This document shows positions 34,480 to 43,124 of a DNA stretch of 64,000 bases, in pieces (positions within the stretch are counted from its first letter, which is position 1; each line of letters starts with the position of its first letter). This DNA comes from Streptomyces canus (lineage in GTDB: Bacteria > Actinomycetota > Actinomycetes > Streptomycetales > Streptomycetaceae). Under the pieces are notes generated by a model that ran no database searches, had not been told where the DNA came from, and saw only the letters and a program-made list of their open reading frames with translations. Both the position numbers and the translations under genes were made by a program. The stretch spans positions 3,009,001-3,073,000 of the forward strand of contig NZ_JAUSYQ010000002.1 in the NCBI RefSeq assembly GCF_030816965.1, read 5' to 3'.

Positions 34480-35745
34480 ATGACGGCCTGTGCCATCGAA
34501 TCCGCGGCGGCGAACGAGAACGAGAACGGGGAGACCCCGCGGACGGAGTGCGCGATCGCCGAGAACGGGAAGACGCCGCGGACCGAGTGCGTGATCACCG
34601 TCGACGGCTCCTACGCGGCCCGTCTCGCCCAGGACGGCGGCTGCTGGTTCCCGGAGCGCTGGACGCTGGACGGGCCGGAGCCCTACGCGGTGCCGCTGCC
34701 GGGCAACCAGCCCGAGGAGCCCGGCACCGAGGTGCAGCCGATGGGCGACGGACGGGTGCTGATCAGGCGGTTCGCGGACGGGCGGCACAACTTCTCGCTG
34801 CTCTACCCGACCGGCCCGAGCACCGGCGAGCTGCCGCTGGGCGCGGTCGAGTGCCCGGAGGAGGGGGCGGTCCTACGGCTGCTGCCGCCGGCACCCGGCG
34901 GTGAGAAGGCGTACGCCCTCGCCGTGGGCCCGCGCTCCAGTGCCGTGTGGCTGGTGGCGGGCGGTGCCTTCGGCCCTGAGCACCTCGCGGAGATCCCGGG
35001 GCGCTGCTCGGGCGGGGTGTGGCTGGACCGGACCGGGCGGATGCTGGCCCTGGACCGGGAGGCCGGCGGGCGGACCAAGGCGGTCGTGGTCGACCTGGGG
35101 CGCGCCGGGGAGGTGTCGCCGCTGCTGCAGATCGCCGACGGCAGTGATGACCGGCTGCTGCTGGCCGACCCGGACAGCGGGCTGCTGCTGATCTCCTCGG
35201 ACGCGCCCTCTCCCGGGCGGGCGCGGCTGGGCTGGGGGGTGCTGGGCAGCACGTTGCCGGTGCGGTTCCCGGAGTGCTTGCGGGTGCCGGACTGCGCGGT
35301 GACGCCGTTCGCGATCCAGCCCGGGCAGGTGCTGACGCCGGAGAGCTGCGGTGTGGCGCTGCGGATCGACGGCCCGACGGGCGGCTGGGTGGGGGTGTGG
35401 CGGCCCTCCGCACGGCAGGTCCAGCATCTCCCGGGGCCCGAGGGGTGGTTGGTGGGTTCCGGACTGTGGACCGAGGCCGGTGAACTGCTCCTGCCGTACA
35501 CGACGGCGGACGCGCCGTGCGGGGTGGCGCGGTGGGCGGCGGCACCGCGGAGGGAGGCCCTCACCGGGGAGGCGGAGGGCCCGGGGGGAACGGGGGGAAC
35601 GGGGGCGGGGCACGCGGGCCCGGAGGATCCGGAGGGCGGCGGCGGTACGGCCGCGCGGTCGCCCGAACCGGGCCCTCCGGAGACTGGCGCGGCACGTCCT
35701 GTGCCCTTGCAGCAAGCCCCGTTGGGCAATCTTGTAACGAAGTAG
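34480..35745 (+). CDS. conserved actinobacterial hypothetical protein
   Basis: The ~421-residue protein has no recognised catalytic motif. It shows repeated beta-strand patterns such as GGVWLDRTGRMLALDRE and RLLLADPDSGLLLISSD, compatible with a beta-propeller. Residues ~14-39 are two copies of a 13-residue repeat (ENGETPRTECAIA / ENGKTPRTECVIT) from a 39-base tandem duplication at 34522-34599. The C-terminal ~50 residues are Gly/Pro-rich and disordered. ATG 34480 is chosen because TGGAGG lies nine bases upstream. Confidence 0.75.
   Translation: MTACAIESAAANENENGETPRTECAIAENGKTPRTECVITVDGSYAARLAQDGGCWFPERWTLDGPEPYAVPLPGNQPEEPGTEVQPMGDGRVLIRRFADGRHNFSLLYPTGPSTGELPLGAVECPEEGAVLRLLPPAPGGEKAYALAVGPRSSAVWLVAGGAFGPEHLAEIPGRCSGGVWLDRTGRMLALDREAGGRTKAVVVDLGRAGEVSPLLQIADGSDDRLLLADPDSGLLLISSDAPSPGRARLGWGVLGSTLPVRFPECLRVPDCAVTPFAIQPGQVLTPESCGVALRIDGPTGGWVGVWRPSARQVQHLPGPEGWLVGSGLWTEAGELLLPYTTADAPCGVARWAAAPRREALTGEAEGPGGTGGTGAGHAGPEDPEGGGGTAARSPEPGPPETGAARPVPLQQAPLGNLVTK
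34522..34599 (+). repeat. 39-bp imperfect tandem duplication within CDS
   Basis: Two copies of a 39-base unit, both in frame, encode a 13-residue repeat at the N-terminus of the hypothetical protein. Confidence 0.75.
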
Positions 35746-35842
35746 TGCCGGTTGGCCCGGCCGCCTGGATTCGGCCCGTAGTGCTCTGGTTAAACTCGCC
35801 CCGCTGTAAAGAAAGATCATGTTGACGGGGTGAATTTCTTCC

Positions 35843-35995
35843 ATGAGCGACGCCAGCACGAACCAGTCGACTGCGGACGTCCAGGAGTCCACGGGCCACG
35901 GTAAGCACCGGGGCCCGGTCTCGGTCCAGGACAGCGAGACGGCCCCGCGTGGCCGTCACCGCAAGTCGGTCGAGCAGACCGAGGCCGCGGCCTGA
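35843..35995 (+). CDS. small conserved basic protein (50 aa)
   Basis: The 50-residue product begins MSDASTNQST, carries the basic motifs GKHRG (about 21-25) and GRHRK (about 37-41), and ends in EQTEAAA. Proteins of this size with two KHRG/RHRK motifs are common in streptomycetes but their function is unknown. It is followed within 20 bases by a strong terminator, which supports it as a short transcription unit. No perfect ribosome site is visible. Confidence 0.65.
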   Translation: MSDASTNQSTADVQESTGHGKHRGPVSVQDSETAPRGRHRKSVEQTEAAA

Positions 35996-36011
35996 GGGCA
36001 GACGACGACAC

Positions 36012-36043
36012 ACGGCCCGCTCCTTGTCCGAGGAGCGGGCCGT
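36012..36043. terminator. bidirectional intrinsic terminator
   Basis: A 12-base perfect stem (CGGCCCGCTCCT and its complement) with a 6-base loop lies between the small basic protein gene and the convergent SDR gene. Confidence 0.8.
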
Positions 36044-36050
36044 TGCGCGT

Positions 36051-36995
36051 CTACTCCCTTTTGAGTCCCAGCACTTCGGCCGCCGCGAACGTCTCCCCCG
36101 CCGGCCGCCGCGCGTAGTGCGGGGTGAGCAGGGCGTCCAGTTCGTCGTAGGTGAAGGTGTCCTGCTTGCTGTCGAACTTGGCCTGCACCCGCGGCCGTTC
36201 GACGACCGCGACCATCCCGCCGTGTACGACCATCAGCTGGCCGTTGACGCGCTCGGCGGCCGGTGAGGCCAAGTAGCCGACGAGCGGGGCGACATGCTCG
36301 GGGGCGAGGGGGTCGAGTCCCGACTCGGGCTGTTCGAGGCCGGCGAAGACGTCCTCGGTCATCCGGGTGCGGGCGCGCGGGCAGATGGCGTTGGCGGTCA
36401 CGCCGTACTTGGCGAGCGCGAGGGCCGTCGAGGTGGTGAGCCCGACGATTCCGCCTTTGGCGGCGGCGTAGTTGGGCTGCCCCGCGGACCCGGCGAGGAA
36501 CGCCTCCGAGGAGGTGTTCACGATACGGCCGTACACCGGCCCTCCCGCCGCCTTGGACCGCTCCCGCCAGTGGGCGGCCGCGAACCGGGTCGTGTTGAAG
36601 TGGCCCTTGAGGTGGACCCGGATCACCGCGTCCCACTCGCCCTCGGTCATGGAGAAGACCATGCGGTCGCGCAGGATGCCCGCGTTGTTGACGAGGATGT
36701 CGAGCTTGCCGAACTCGCTGATCGCCAACTCGACGAGCACGCCGGCCTGTTGGTGGTCGGCCACGTCCCCGGTGTGGGCGACGGCCTGTCCGCCTGCGGC
36801 CCGGATCTCGTCGGCGACCTGCTCGGCGGGGCCCGCGGAGGCCTCGCCGGAACCGTCCCGGCCCGGCTGTCCGTAGTCGTTGACGATGACGGCCGCGCCG
36901 AGCCGGGCCAGTTCCAGTGCCTCGGCCCGGCCCAGCCCCCGGCCGGCGCCGGTGACGATCGCCGCGAGCCCTTCGAGTGGCAGTGGCTCGGTCAT
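36051..36995 (-). CDS. short-chain dehydrogenase, 3-hydroxyacyl-CoA/steroid type
   Basis: The 314-residue SDR has TGAGRGLGRAEA (about 15-26), NNAGILRD, and a YAAAKGG catalytic Tyr/Lys. Its length and the insert after the first strands (NDYGQPGRDGSGEASAGPAEQ) are like the dehydrogenase of peroxisomal multifunctional enzyme type 2 and mycobacterial steroid or acyl-CoA SDRs. It is the last gene of a MaoC-ADH-SDR operon with a KstR-type operator in front (39121-39134). It probably oxidises a hydroxyacyl-CoA or hydroxysteroid side chain. Confidence 0.88.
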   Translation of the reverse strand: MTEPLPLEGLAAIVTGAGRGLGRAEALELARLGAAVIVNDYGQPGRDGSGEASAGPAEQVADEIRAAGGQAVAHTGDVADHQQAGVLVELAISEFGKLDILVNNAGILRDRMVFSMTEGEWDAVIRVHLKGHFNTTRFAAAHWRERSKAAGGPVYGRIVNTSSEAFLAGSAGQPNYAAAKGGIVGLTTSTALALAKYGVTANAICPRARTRMTEDVFAGLEQPESGLDPLAPEHVAPLVGYLASPAAERVNGQLMVVHGGMVAVVERPRVQAKFDSKQDTFTYDELDALLTPHYARRPAGETFAAAEVLGLKRE

Positions 36996-37003
36996 CGCGG
37001 CCC

Positions 37004-38080
37004 TCAGATCTCGATGCACGTACGGAGCGAGGCCCCCGTGCGCATCTGGTCGAGCGCCTCGTTGATCTCGCTCAGCGGCACGCGGTGGGTGATCAGACGG
37101 TCCAGATCGACGCGGCCGGCCCGCCACAGGGCGATGGTCCGCTCGTAGGAGCGCAGGACGTCCCCACCGCCGTACATGGACGGCAGGATGCGCTTCTCGT
37201 CGAAGAACAGCTCGAACATGTTGAGCTGGAGGAAGTCGTCCATGGCTCCCGCGCCGACGACGACGAGGGTGCCGCCGCGCCGGGTGGTCTCGTACGCCGT
37301 CCTGGCGGTCGCCGACTTGCCGACGACCTCGAAGACGTAGTCGAAGCCCTCGCCCGCGGTCACCTGCTGTTTGGCGTCGGCCAGTTCGTCCGGGGAGACG
37401 GCCCGGGTGGCGCCGAACTCGAGGGCGGCCTCGCGGCGCGAGGCGACCGGGTCGACGGCGACGATCTCGGCGGCGCCCTTGAGACGGGCCCCCTGGATGG
37501 CGGAGATGCCGACGCCGCCGCAGCCGATGACGGCGACCGACGAACCGGCTTCCACGTCCGCGGTGTTGAGCGCGGCGCCGAGTCCGGTGGTGACCCCGCA
37601 GCCGATCAGTGCCGCGATGTCGAAGGGCACGTCGTCGGGTATCGGCACCGCGCAGCCCGCGTCGACGACGACCTCCTCGGTGAAGGTGCCGGTGCCCGCG
37701 AAGCCGAACACATCGCCGCCGGGGCGCCTGAAGTTGGGGGTGCCGGCGTTCATGAACCCGGCCAGGCACAGTTCGGTCTGGCCGCGCTTGCAGGCGGGGC
37801 AGGCCCCGCAGGCGGGCAGCCAGCAGACGACGACCCGGTCGCCGGCCTTCAGGTGGCTGACTCCTTCCCCGACTTCGAGGATCTCGCCCGCGCCTTCGTG
37901 CCCGGGAACGAAGGGCGCGGGCTGCGGGAGGACCCCGGCCATGGCGGACAGGTCCGAGTGGCACAGTCCGGTGGCCCGGACCCGGATCCGTACCCTGCCG
38001 GGCCCGAAGCCCACCGCCTCGACGTCATCGAGGACTTCGAGCTTTTCCTGGCCGATCTCGTGCAGTACGGCTGCGCGCAT
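37004..38080 (-). CDS. zinc-dependent alcohol dehydrogenase (class III-like MDR)
   Basis: The 358-residue protein has the catalytic-zinc ligands (GLCHSD, GHEGAG, IGCGVTTG), the structural-zinc loop CGACPACKRGQTELC and the NAD-binding GCGGVGISA. This is the NAD-dependent medium-chain dehydrogenase layout. ATG 38080 is clear and lies 31 bases after the MaoC stop. With the MaoC and SDR genes it forms a catabolic operon. The substrate is likely a lipid- or steroid-derived alcohol, judged from context only. Confidence 0.9.
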   Translation of the reverse strand: MRAAVLHEIGQEKLEVLDDVEAVGFGPGRVRIRVRATGLCHSDLSAMAGVLPQPAPFVPGHEGAGEILEVGEGVSHLKAGDRVVVCWLPACGACPACKRGQTELCLAGFMNAGTPNFRRPGGDVFGFAGTGTFTEEVVVDAGCAVPIPDDVPFDIAALIGCGVTTGLGAALNTADVEAGSSVAVIGCGGVGISAIQGARLKGAAEIVAVDPVASRREAALEFGATRAVSPDELADAKQQVTAGEGFDYVFEVVGKSATARTAYETTRRGGTLVVVGAGAMDDFLQLNMFELFFDEKRILPSMYGGGDVLRSYERTIALWRAGRVDLDRLITHRVPLSEINEALDQMRTGASLRTCIEI

Positions 38081-38111
38081 GGTGCGGCTCCCCTCGTACG
38101 GCGTTCTGGGT

Positions 38112-39023
38112 TCAGGAGTGTTCGACGATGGTGTCGGCGAGGACGGGCGCGTCGTCCCTCCCCCACGCTCGGCTTCGCTCGCGCGGGGGGACCCCCATGA
38201 CCGCGCCGACGGCGACCCGGGTGGACCGCGGCGTGTGCCACATACGGATCCGCAGGGTCTCCCCCGGGTACACGACCCCGGCGAACCGGGTGACATACGA
38301 CCGCACCCGGGTCACGTCCCCGCCGAGCAGCGTGTCGACGACCGCCTTCAGCGTCATGCCGTAGGTGCACAGCCCGTGCAGGATGGGCCGTTCGAACCCG
38401 GCGACCTTGGCGAACTCCGGGTCGGCGTGCAGCGGGTTCCAGTCGCCGGAGAGGCGGTAGAGCAGGGCCTGGTCCTCGCGGATGGGCCGCCGCACGGTCC
38501 GGTCGGGCTCGCCGGCCGGGGGGTCCAGGCGAGCGGAGGGCCCTCGGTCGCCACCCCAGCCGCCCTCTCCGCGTACGAAGATCTGGGCGTCGTTGGTCCA
38601 CAACGGGCCCTCGGTGTCCGCGACGTCGGTCCGCATGACCAGGACGGCCGCCTTGCCCTTGTCGTACACGGCGGCGATGCGGTTCGTGGCGGTCGCGGTG
38701 CCCTGGACGGGGAGGGGACGGTGGATGGTCAGTGCCTGGCCGCCGTGCAGGACCTTGGCGAGATCGACGTCGATGCCGGGCATGGACAGACCGCTGATCA
38801 CTCCCGGTGAGCCCGAGCCCGCCACCGTGGCGAAGCTCGGCAGGACGTGCAGCCGGGATTCGAGGGTGTAGCGCAGTTCGTCGGGATCGGTGGCGGGGCT
38901 GGGTTTGTCAGGATGCGAGCCCGCCCCGATGCCGAGGTGGTAGAGCTGGACGTCCTTGGAGTTCCACGAGATCTCGCCGGTCCGGGGCTCGGCGGCGAGG
39001 GCCTTGGCTGGGTCGATGGGCAT
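38112..39023 (-). CDS. MaoC-like enoyl-CoA hydratase (double hot-dog)
   Basis: The 303-residue protein has an N-terminal degenerate and a C-terminal active hot-dog domain; the hydratase 2 motif lies in LSGDWNPLHADPEFAKVAGF. It hydrates enoyl-CoA to the (R)-3-hydroxyacyl-CoA. Near the C-terminus the segment GVPPRERSRAWG is read from a dispersed palindromic repeat (38156-38200) inserted in frame. It is the first gene of the operon and has a perfect KstR-type box about 100 bases upstream. Confidence 0.9.
   Translation of the reverse strand: MPIDPAKALAAEPRTGEISWNSKDVQLYHLGIGAGSHPDKPSPATDPDELRYTLESRLHVLPSFATVAGSGSPGVISGLSMPGIDVDLAKVLHGGQALTIHRPLPVQGTATATNRIAAVYDKGKAAVLVMRTDVADTEGPLWTNDAQIFVRGEGGWGGDRGPSARLDPPAGEPDRTVRRPIREDQALLYRLSGDWNPLHADPEFAKVAGFERPILHGLCTYGMTLKAVVDTLLGGDVTRVRSYVTRFAGVVYPGETLRIRMWHTPRSTRVAVGAVMGVPPRERSRAWGRDDAPVLADTIVEHS
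38156..38200. repeat. dispersed palindromic repeat inside MaoC gene
   Basis: The element (CCCTCCCCCACGCTCGG...CGCGCGGGGGGACCCC) matches a small repeat I recall as common between Streptomyces genes. Here it lies within the coding frame and adds about 12-13 residues. Confidence 0.6.
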
Positions 39024-39120
39024 ACGGCTCCTGACAGTGGCGGATCCGACCGTGGCGGAGTCAAGACCTCGGTACGGCCGTCCGCACCGTCGGCCGCACC
39101 GAGGTCGTCGCGGGCCGACC

Positions 39121-39134
39121 TAGAACGCGTTCCA
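39121..39134. promoter_or_regulatory. KstR-type operator before MaoC operon
   Basis: TAGAACGCGTTCCA matches the mycobacterial KstR consensus TnnAACnnGTTnnA exactly. It lies between the divergent MaoC (39023) and histidine kinase (39308) genes. Confidence 0.75.
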
Positions 39135-39307
39135 GTCCGGCGCCCTCTGTATAGCCGAGCCCACCGCAGTTGTGAAGACTCCTGACGGAGTGTCAGGTGG
39201 GTCGTCAGGTAGGGCTCGCCCGGGTTCCGGCACCGTGACATTTGTACTGCCCAAGTCCGTACACGCACATCTGCCGGGCGGATTCCGCGAGACGTAGCGT
39301 CGTCGGT

Positions 39308-40663
39308 ATGACAACAGGGGACAGGCTCTCGTGCCGCGTGGACGAGATCCGCGAGAAGGTCCGCGAGGCCCGGAAGCACCAGCGGTACTACGAGGCGAAC
39401 AAGAAGCGCCTCAACGCCGAGTACAAGGCCGCGCAGAAGGCAGGGGAGGTCCCCGCGAACGCGGGCCTGGGCAGCGGGTTCGGTCTGCTGCCCTGGCTGC
39501 TGATGGGGATGGGCGCCTTCTCCAACCTCTTCCAGGGCGAGACTCCCGACCCCTGGATCGGCGGCCTGGGGCTGCTCACCTTCAACTCGCTCTACATCTA
39601 CGTCGCCTTCCGCGCCTTCCACAAGGAGACCCGGGACGCGGTCTCCACCCGGGTGGCACTGGTGCTGATGGGACTGGTCACCTGCGGTCTGGCCCTGGCG
39701 TACGGCGGCAACTGGCTGCTGTTCTTCCCCCTGTTCGGGCTGGCGACGGGCGCGGTCGTGCGGCTGCCGCACCTGCGGTGGGTGGGTGCGGTGGTGACCG
39801 TCGTCGCCGGCGCGGCCTCCGTCTTCCGCGACGGCTGGGGCGGGCTCGACACCGCGTACGCCACGTGGATCTCCACGATGGTGACGGCCGCGATCATGTC
39901 CCTCTCGGAGGCGGTACGGCAGTTGCGGGAGGCCCGCGAGGAACTGGCCCGGCGCGCGGTCGAGGAGGAGCGGCTGCGGTTCTCCCGCGATCTGCACGAC
40001 CTGCTCGGGCACACGCTGTCGGTGATCGTGGTGAAGTCGGAGGCGGCCCGGCGCCTCGCCTCCCGTGATCTGGACGCGGCACTCGTCCAGGTCTCCGACA
40101 TCGAGTCGGTCGGCCGCCAGGCACTCACCGAGATCCGCGAGGCGGTGACCGGCTACCGCGAGGGCAGCCTCAGCACGGACCTCGACCTGGCCGCCTCGGC
40201 CCTGCGCGCCGCGGGCATCGAGCCGGTCGTCCACCGCTCCGGCCACCCGCTCGCCGCCCAGACCGAGGCCCTGCTGGGCTGGGTGGTCCGCGAGGCGGTC
40301 ACCAACGCGGTACGGCACAGCGGGGCGGAGCGCTGCGAGATCTCCGTGCAGGGCTCGGCGGAACGGGTACGGCTGCGGGTCTCGGACGACGGCCGGGGAA
40401 CGGCGGCGGGCACGGCGCCGACCGTGAGTGAGCGCGCCCCTGAGAACGCCGGAACGGTGCCCGTCCCGGCCGTCGGCGGCACCGGTCTCAAGGGGCTCGC
40501 CGAGCGGCTGGCCGCGGCTGGCGGGTGGTTGGAGGCGGGCCCGGGGCCACGGGGCGGATTCGTGGTGCGGGCCGAGCTGCCGGTCGAGTCGGAGGCGCCG
40601 GAGCGGCCCGGGGAGCCGGCGGGGGCGATGCGCGGGGCCCGGATCGGCGATGTGGCCAGGTGA
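39308..40663 (+). CDS. sensor histidine kinase, DesK/NarX type
   Basis: The 451-residue protein has a basic cytoplasmic N-terminus (about 1-50), four to five transmembrane helices (about 55-190), a HisKA_3 dimerisation helix with the phospho-acceptor in RDLHDLLGHTLSVI and a C-terminal ATPase (VVREAVTNAVRHSG, VSDDGRG, GTGLKGLAERL). The short membrane loops suggest membrane-state sensing as in DesK. ATG 39308 is preceded by a weak ribosome site. Its last 47 codons lie in the first unit of a 149-150-base tandem triplication. The response regulator follows after 400 bases. Confidence 0.9.
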   Translation: MTTGDRLSCRVDEIREKVREARKHQRYYEANKKRLNAEYKAAQKAGEVPANAGLGSGFGLLPWLLMGMGAFSNLFQGETPDPWIGGLGLLTFNSLYIYVAFRAFHKETRDAVSTRVALVLMGLVTCGLALAYGGNWLLFFPLFGLATGAVVRLPHLRWVGAVVTVVAGAASVFRDGWGGLDTAYATWISTMVTAAIMSLSEAVRQLREAREELARRAVEEERLRFSRDLHDLLGHTLSVIVVKSEAARRLASRDLDAALVQVSDIESVGRQALTEIREAVTGYREGSLSTDLDLAASALRAAGIEPVVHRSGHPLAAQTEALLGWVVREAVTNAVRHSGAERCEISVQGSAERVRLRVSDDGRGTAAGTAPTVSERAPENAGTVPVPAVGGTGLKGLAERLAAAGGWLEAGPGPRGGFVVRAELPVESEAPERPGEPAGAMRGARIGDVAR

Positions 40664-40967
40664 CGCCGTGGTGGGTGGTTGGAGGCGAGCCCGGGCCACG
40701 GGGCGGATTCGTGGTGCGGGCCGAGCTGCCGGTCGAGTCGGAGGCGCCGGAGCGGCCCGGGGAGCCGGCGGGGGCGATGCGCGGGGCCCGGATCGGCGAT
40801 GTGGCCAGGTGACGCCGTGGTGGGTGGTTGGAGGCGAGCCCGGGCCACGGGGCGGATTCGTGGTGCGGGCCGAGCTGCCGGTCGAGTCGGAGGCGCCGGA
40901 GCGGCCCGGGGAGCCGGCGGGGGCGATGCGCGGGGCCCGGATCGGCGATGTGACCAGGTGACGCCGT
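40523..40967 (+). repeat. 149-bp tandem repeat, three copies, of the kinase gene 3' end
   Basis: Units begin at 40523, 40673 and 40822 with GGGTGGTTGGAGGCG. Units 2 and 3 are nearly identical, and unit 1 is one base longer (150). Unit 1 holds the real C-terminus and stop of the kinase; the others are displaced copies downstream of the stop. The period is not a multiple of three. Confidence 0.92.
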
Positions 40968-41064
40968 ACCGGTCCGTCCACTGTTCTCTTCTCAAGGACC
41001 AGGCGCGTCGGCGCAACGAAGTCGCACCACCACCGCTCCCGCCGGGGCGCCCTACTCTTGGGTC

Positions 41065-41706
41065 GTGAACGAGATGCCCCGGGAGCACCGGCCCGCCAGG
41101 TCCATCCGCGTGTTGCTCGCCGAGGACCAGGGCATGATGCGTGGGGCGCTCGCGCTGCTGCTCGGGATGGAGGCGGACATCGAGGTCGTGGCCCAGGTCG
41201 CGGCCGGGGACGCGATCGTGGACGCGGCGCTCGTCCACCGCCCCGATGTGGCGCTGCTCGACATCGAGCTGCCGGGGATGAGCGGTCTGGACGCCGCCGC
41301 CGAACTGCGCGAGCAGGCGCCGGACTGCCGGGTGCTGATCCTCACCACCTTCGGACGACCCGGCTACCTCCGCCGGGCCATGGAGGCGGGTGCCGCCGGT
41401 TTCCTCGTCAAGGACGGTCCCGTGGAGGAGCTGGCGGTCTCGATCCGCCGGGTTCTGACCGGCGAGACCGTGATCGACCCCGCCCTCGCCGCGGCCGCCC
41501 TGAGCGCCGGCCCCAACCCCCTCACCGCCCGCGAGTGCGATGTCCTCAAGGCGTCCACGGACGGCGCAACGGTCGCCGACATCGCCGGCAGGCTCCACCT
41601 CTCCGAGTCCACCGTCCGCAACTACCTCTCCTCCGCCATCGGCAAGACGGGCACCCGCAACCGAATGGAGGCGGTACGGGCGGCCCGGCAGCAGGGTTGG
41701 CTTTGA
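41065..41706 (+). CDS. response regulator, NarL/DesR type
   Basis: The 213-residue protein has a receiver domain (LLAEDQGMMR acidic pair, phospho-acceptor Asp in VALLDIELPG, Lys in FLVKDGP) and a C-terminal LuxR helix-turn-helix (NPLTARECDVLKASTDGATV ... STVRNYLSS). It pairs with the kinase at 39308. The start is a GTG. Its stop lies directly before the IS605 end hairpin. Confidence 0.92.
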   Translation: MNEMPREHRPARSIRVLLAEDQGMMRGALALLLGMEADIEVVAQVAAGDAIVDAALVHRPDVALLDIELPGMSGLDAAAELREQAPDCRVLILTTFGRPGYLRRAMEAGAAGFLVKDGPVEELAVSIRRVLTGETVIDPALAAAALSAGPNPLTARECDVLKASTDGATVADIAGRLHLSESTVRNYLSSAIGKTGTRNRMEAVRAARQQGWL

Positions 41707-42136
41707 ATCCTCCCCTCCCTGAAGGGAGGGGATTCCTGGCTCAGGCCGCCTCCTGGAGCAGCGCCCCAGGAGGTCTTGCGCCATCAGCACCAGCCGGGTC
41801 GAGACCAGCCCGGACGAGCATCACGCGTGCGGAGTTCTTGTCCCGTGGGGACACGTTTCCGCACGCGGTGCAGGTGTAGGTGCGCTCACCCAGCGGCATT
41901 GCGTGCTTGGCTCTCGCATCGCAGTGCGCGCAGTCCATCGTGGTGTGCGCGGGGTGGACCAGGCGGATGTCCCGCCCGTGTTTGCGGCCCATCTCGATCA
42001 GGGCGGCCTTGGTGGCGCCGATGGTGGCGTCAGCGGCCTTGCGGGCCATGGTGGTCCTGGCCAGGAACTTCGGGCGGAAGTCCTCGACCGCGACGGCGTC
42101 GTGGTCGAGGACCACCTTCTTGGCCCACCGCGGCGC
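41705..42136 (-). mobile_element. IS200/IS605 family remnant: tnpB 3' part and right end
   Basis: The right end is the hairpin TCCCCTCCC-TGAA-GGGAGGGGA (41711-41732) directly after the response regulator stop. Inward lies the C-terminal ~130 codons of a TnpB. The left part of the element, with the first two-thirds of tnpB, is absent. The junction with MFS sequence is near 42136. Confidence 0.85.
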
Positions 42137-42988
42137 GTTCGCCGACGCCACCGCCCGCACCCTCAGCAGTCCGAGGGGCATCAGCGGGGCGGCCGTACGG
42201 GACTCGACGAGGAGGAAGCCCCCTACCAGCGCGAGGCCGGCGGCCAGCGGGAGCAGGGTGGCGGCCGCCGTCCACCCCTCGGCCTCGGTCTGCGAGATGC
42301 CGTACGCCAATACCGCCAGTCCCCCGGTGACCAGCACCGCTCCCGGCAGGTCGAGGCGCCGCCCGTCCCCGCTGCGGCTCTCGGTCAGCCACAGCAGCGA
42401 GCCCAGCAGGACCAGCGAACCGACGGGCACGTTGATCAGCAGCACCCAGCGCCAGGACAGGGTGTCCACCAGAAGTCCGCCGACGAATCCGCCCGCGGCG
42501 CCGCCCCCCGCGCCCACGGCCGTCCAGGTGGCGATGGCCCGGGCCCGCGCGGCCCCCTCCGGGACGGCCGACGTGACAATGGTCAGCGTCGCGGGCGCCA
42601 GTACCGCCGCGCCCAGCCCCTGCACGGCCCGCGCGATCAGCAGCTGGGCGTCCCCCTGGGCCAGCCCGCCGGCCAGCGAAGCCGCCGTGAACAGGCCGAG
42701 GCCGACCAGGAACATCCGCTTGCGGCCGTAGAGGTCACCGGCTCGGCCGCCGAGGAGCATGAATCCGGCGAAGGCGATGGCGTAGGCGTTCACGACCCAC
42801 TGGAGTCCGGACTCACTCATGCCCAGGTCGGCGCGCATGGACGGCAGCGCCACGTTGACGACAGACACGTCGAGCACGACCAGGAACTGTCCCGCGCACG
42901 CCAGCGCCACCACCAGCCAGGCGGGCGGCGCGGACCGGGGACCGCGGGGTCTGCGGGCGACTTCAGCGGCGTCGAGCATGGGCGTCAT
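41741..42988 (-). CDS. MFS transporter fused in frame to TnpB C-terminus
   Basis: Residues ~1-285 (from ATG 42988) are an EmrB/QacA-type major facilitator with motif A GGRAGDLYGRKR and motif C-like glycine-rich GAGGGAAGGFVGG. The following ~130 residues are the end of a TnpB nuclease: VAVEDFRPKFLARTTMARKA with the second RuvC acid, a CAHC...CTAC zinc finger and RDKNSAR with the last RuvC Asp. A full MFS of this kind has 14 helices; only about 8-9 remain. The chimera keeps one open frame. It is probably a nonfunctional transporter created by insertion and deletion, unless the fusion has been reused. ATG 43015 is an alternative start. Confidence 0.85.
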   Translation of the reverse strand: MTPMLDAAEVARRPRGPRSAPPAWLVVALACAGQFLVVLDVSVVNVALPSMRADLGMSESGLQWVVNAYAIAFAGFMLLGGRAGDLYGRKRMFLVGLGLFTAASLAGGLAQGDAQLLIARAVQGLGAAVLAPATLTIVTSAVPEGAARARAIATWTAVGAGGGAAGGFVGGLLVDTLSWRWVLLINVPVGSLVLLGSLLWLTESRSGDGRRLDLPGAVLVTGGLAVLAYGISQTEAEGWTAAATLLPLAAGLALVGGFLLVESRTAAPLMPLGLLRVRAVASANAPRWAKKVVLDHDAVAVEDFRPKFLARTTMARKAADATIGATKAALIEMGRKHGRDIRLVHPAHTTMDCAHCDARAKHAMPLGERTYTCTACGNVSPRDKNSARVMLVRAGLDPAGADGARPPGALLQEAA

Positions 42989-43124
42989 GCTCTCAACCCG
43001 GCTCCGCTTCCCCAAGAGAATATAAAGAAATCGTTAGTACGCCGAAGCATCGGAATAGTTGCCCATGCATACGTAGTTCAAGCCACACGTAAGCCGATCT
43101 TCCAGGCCCGGAGGCCTCCCTCAC

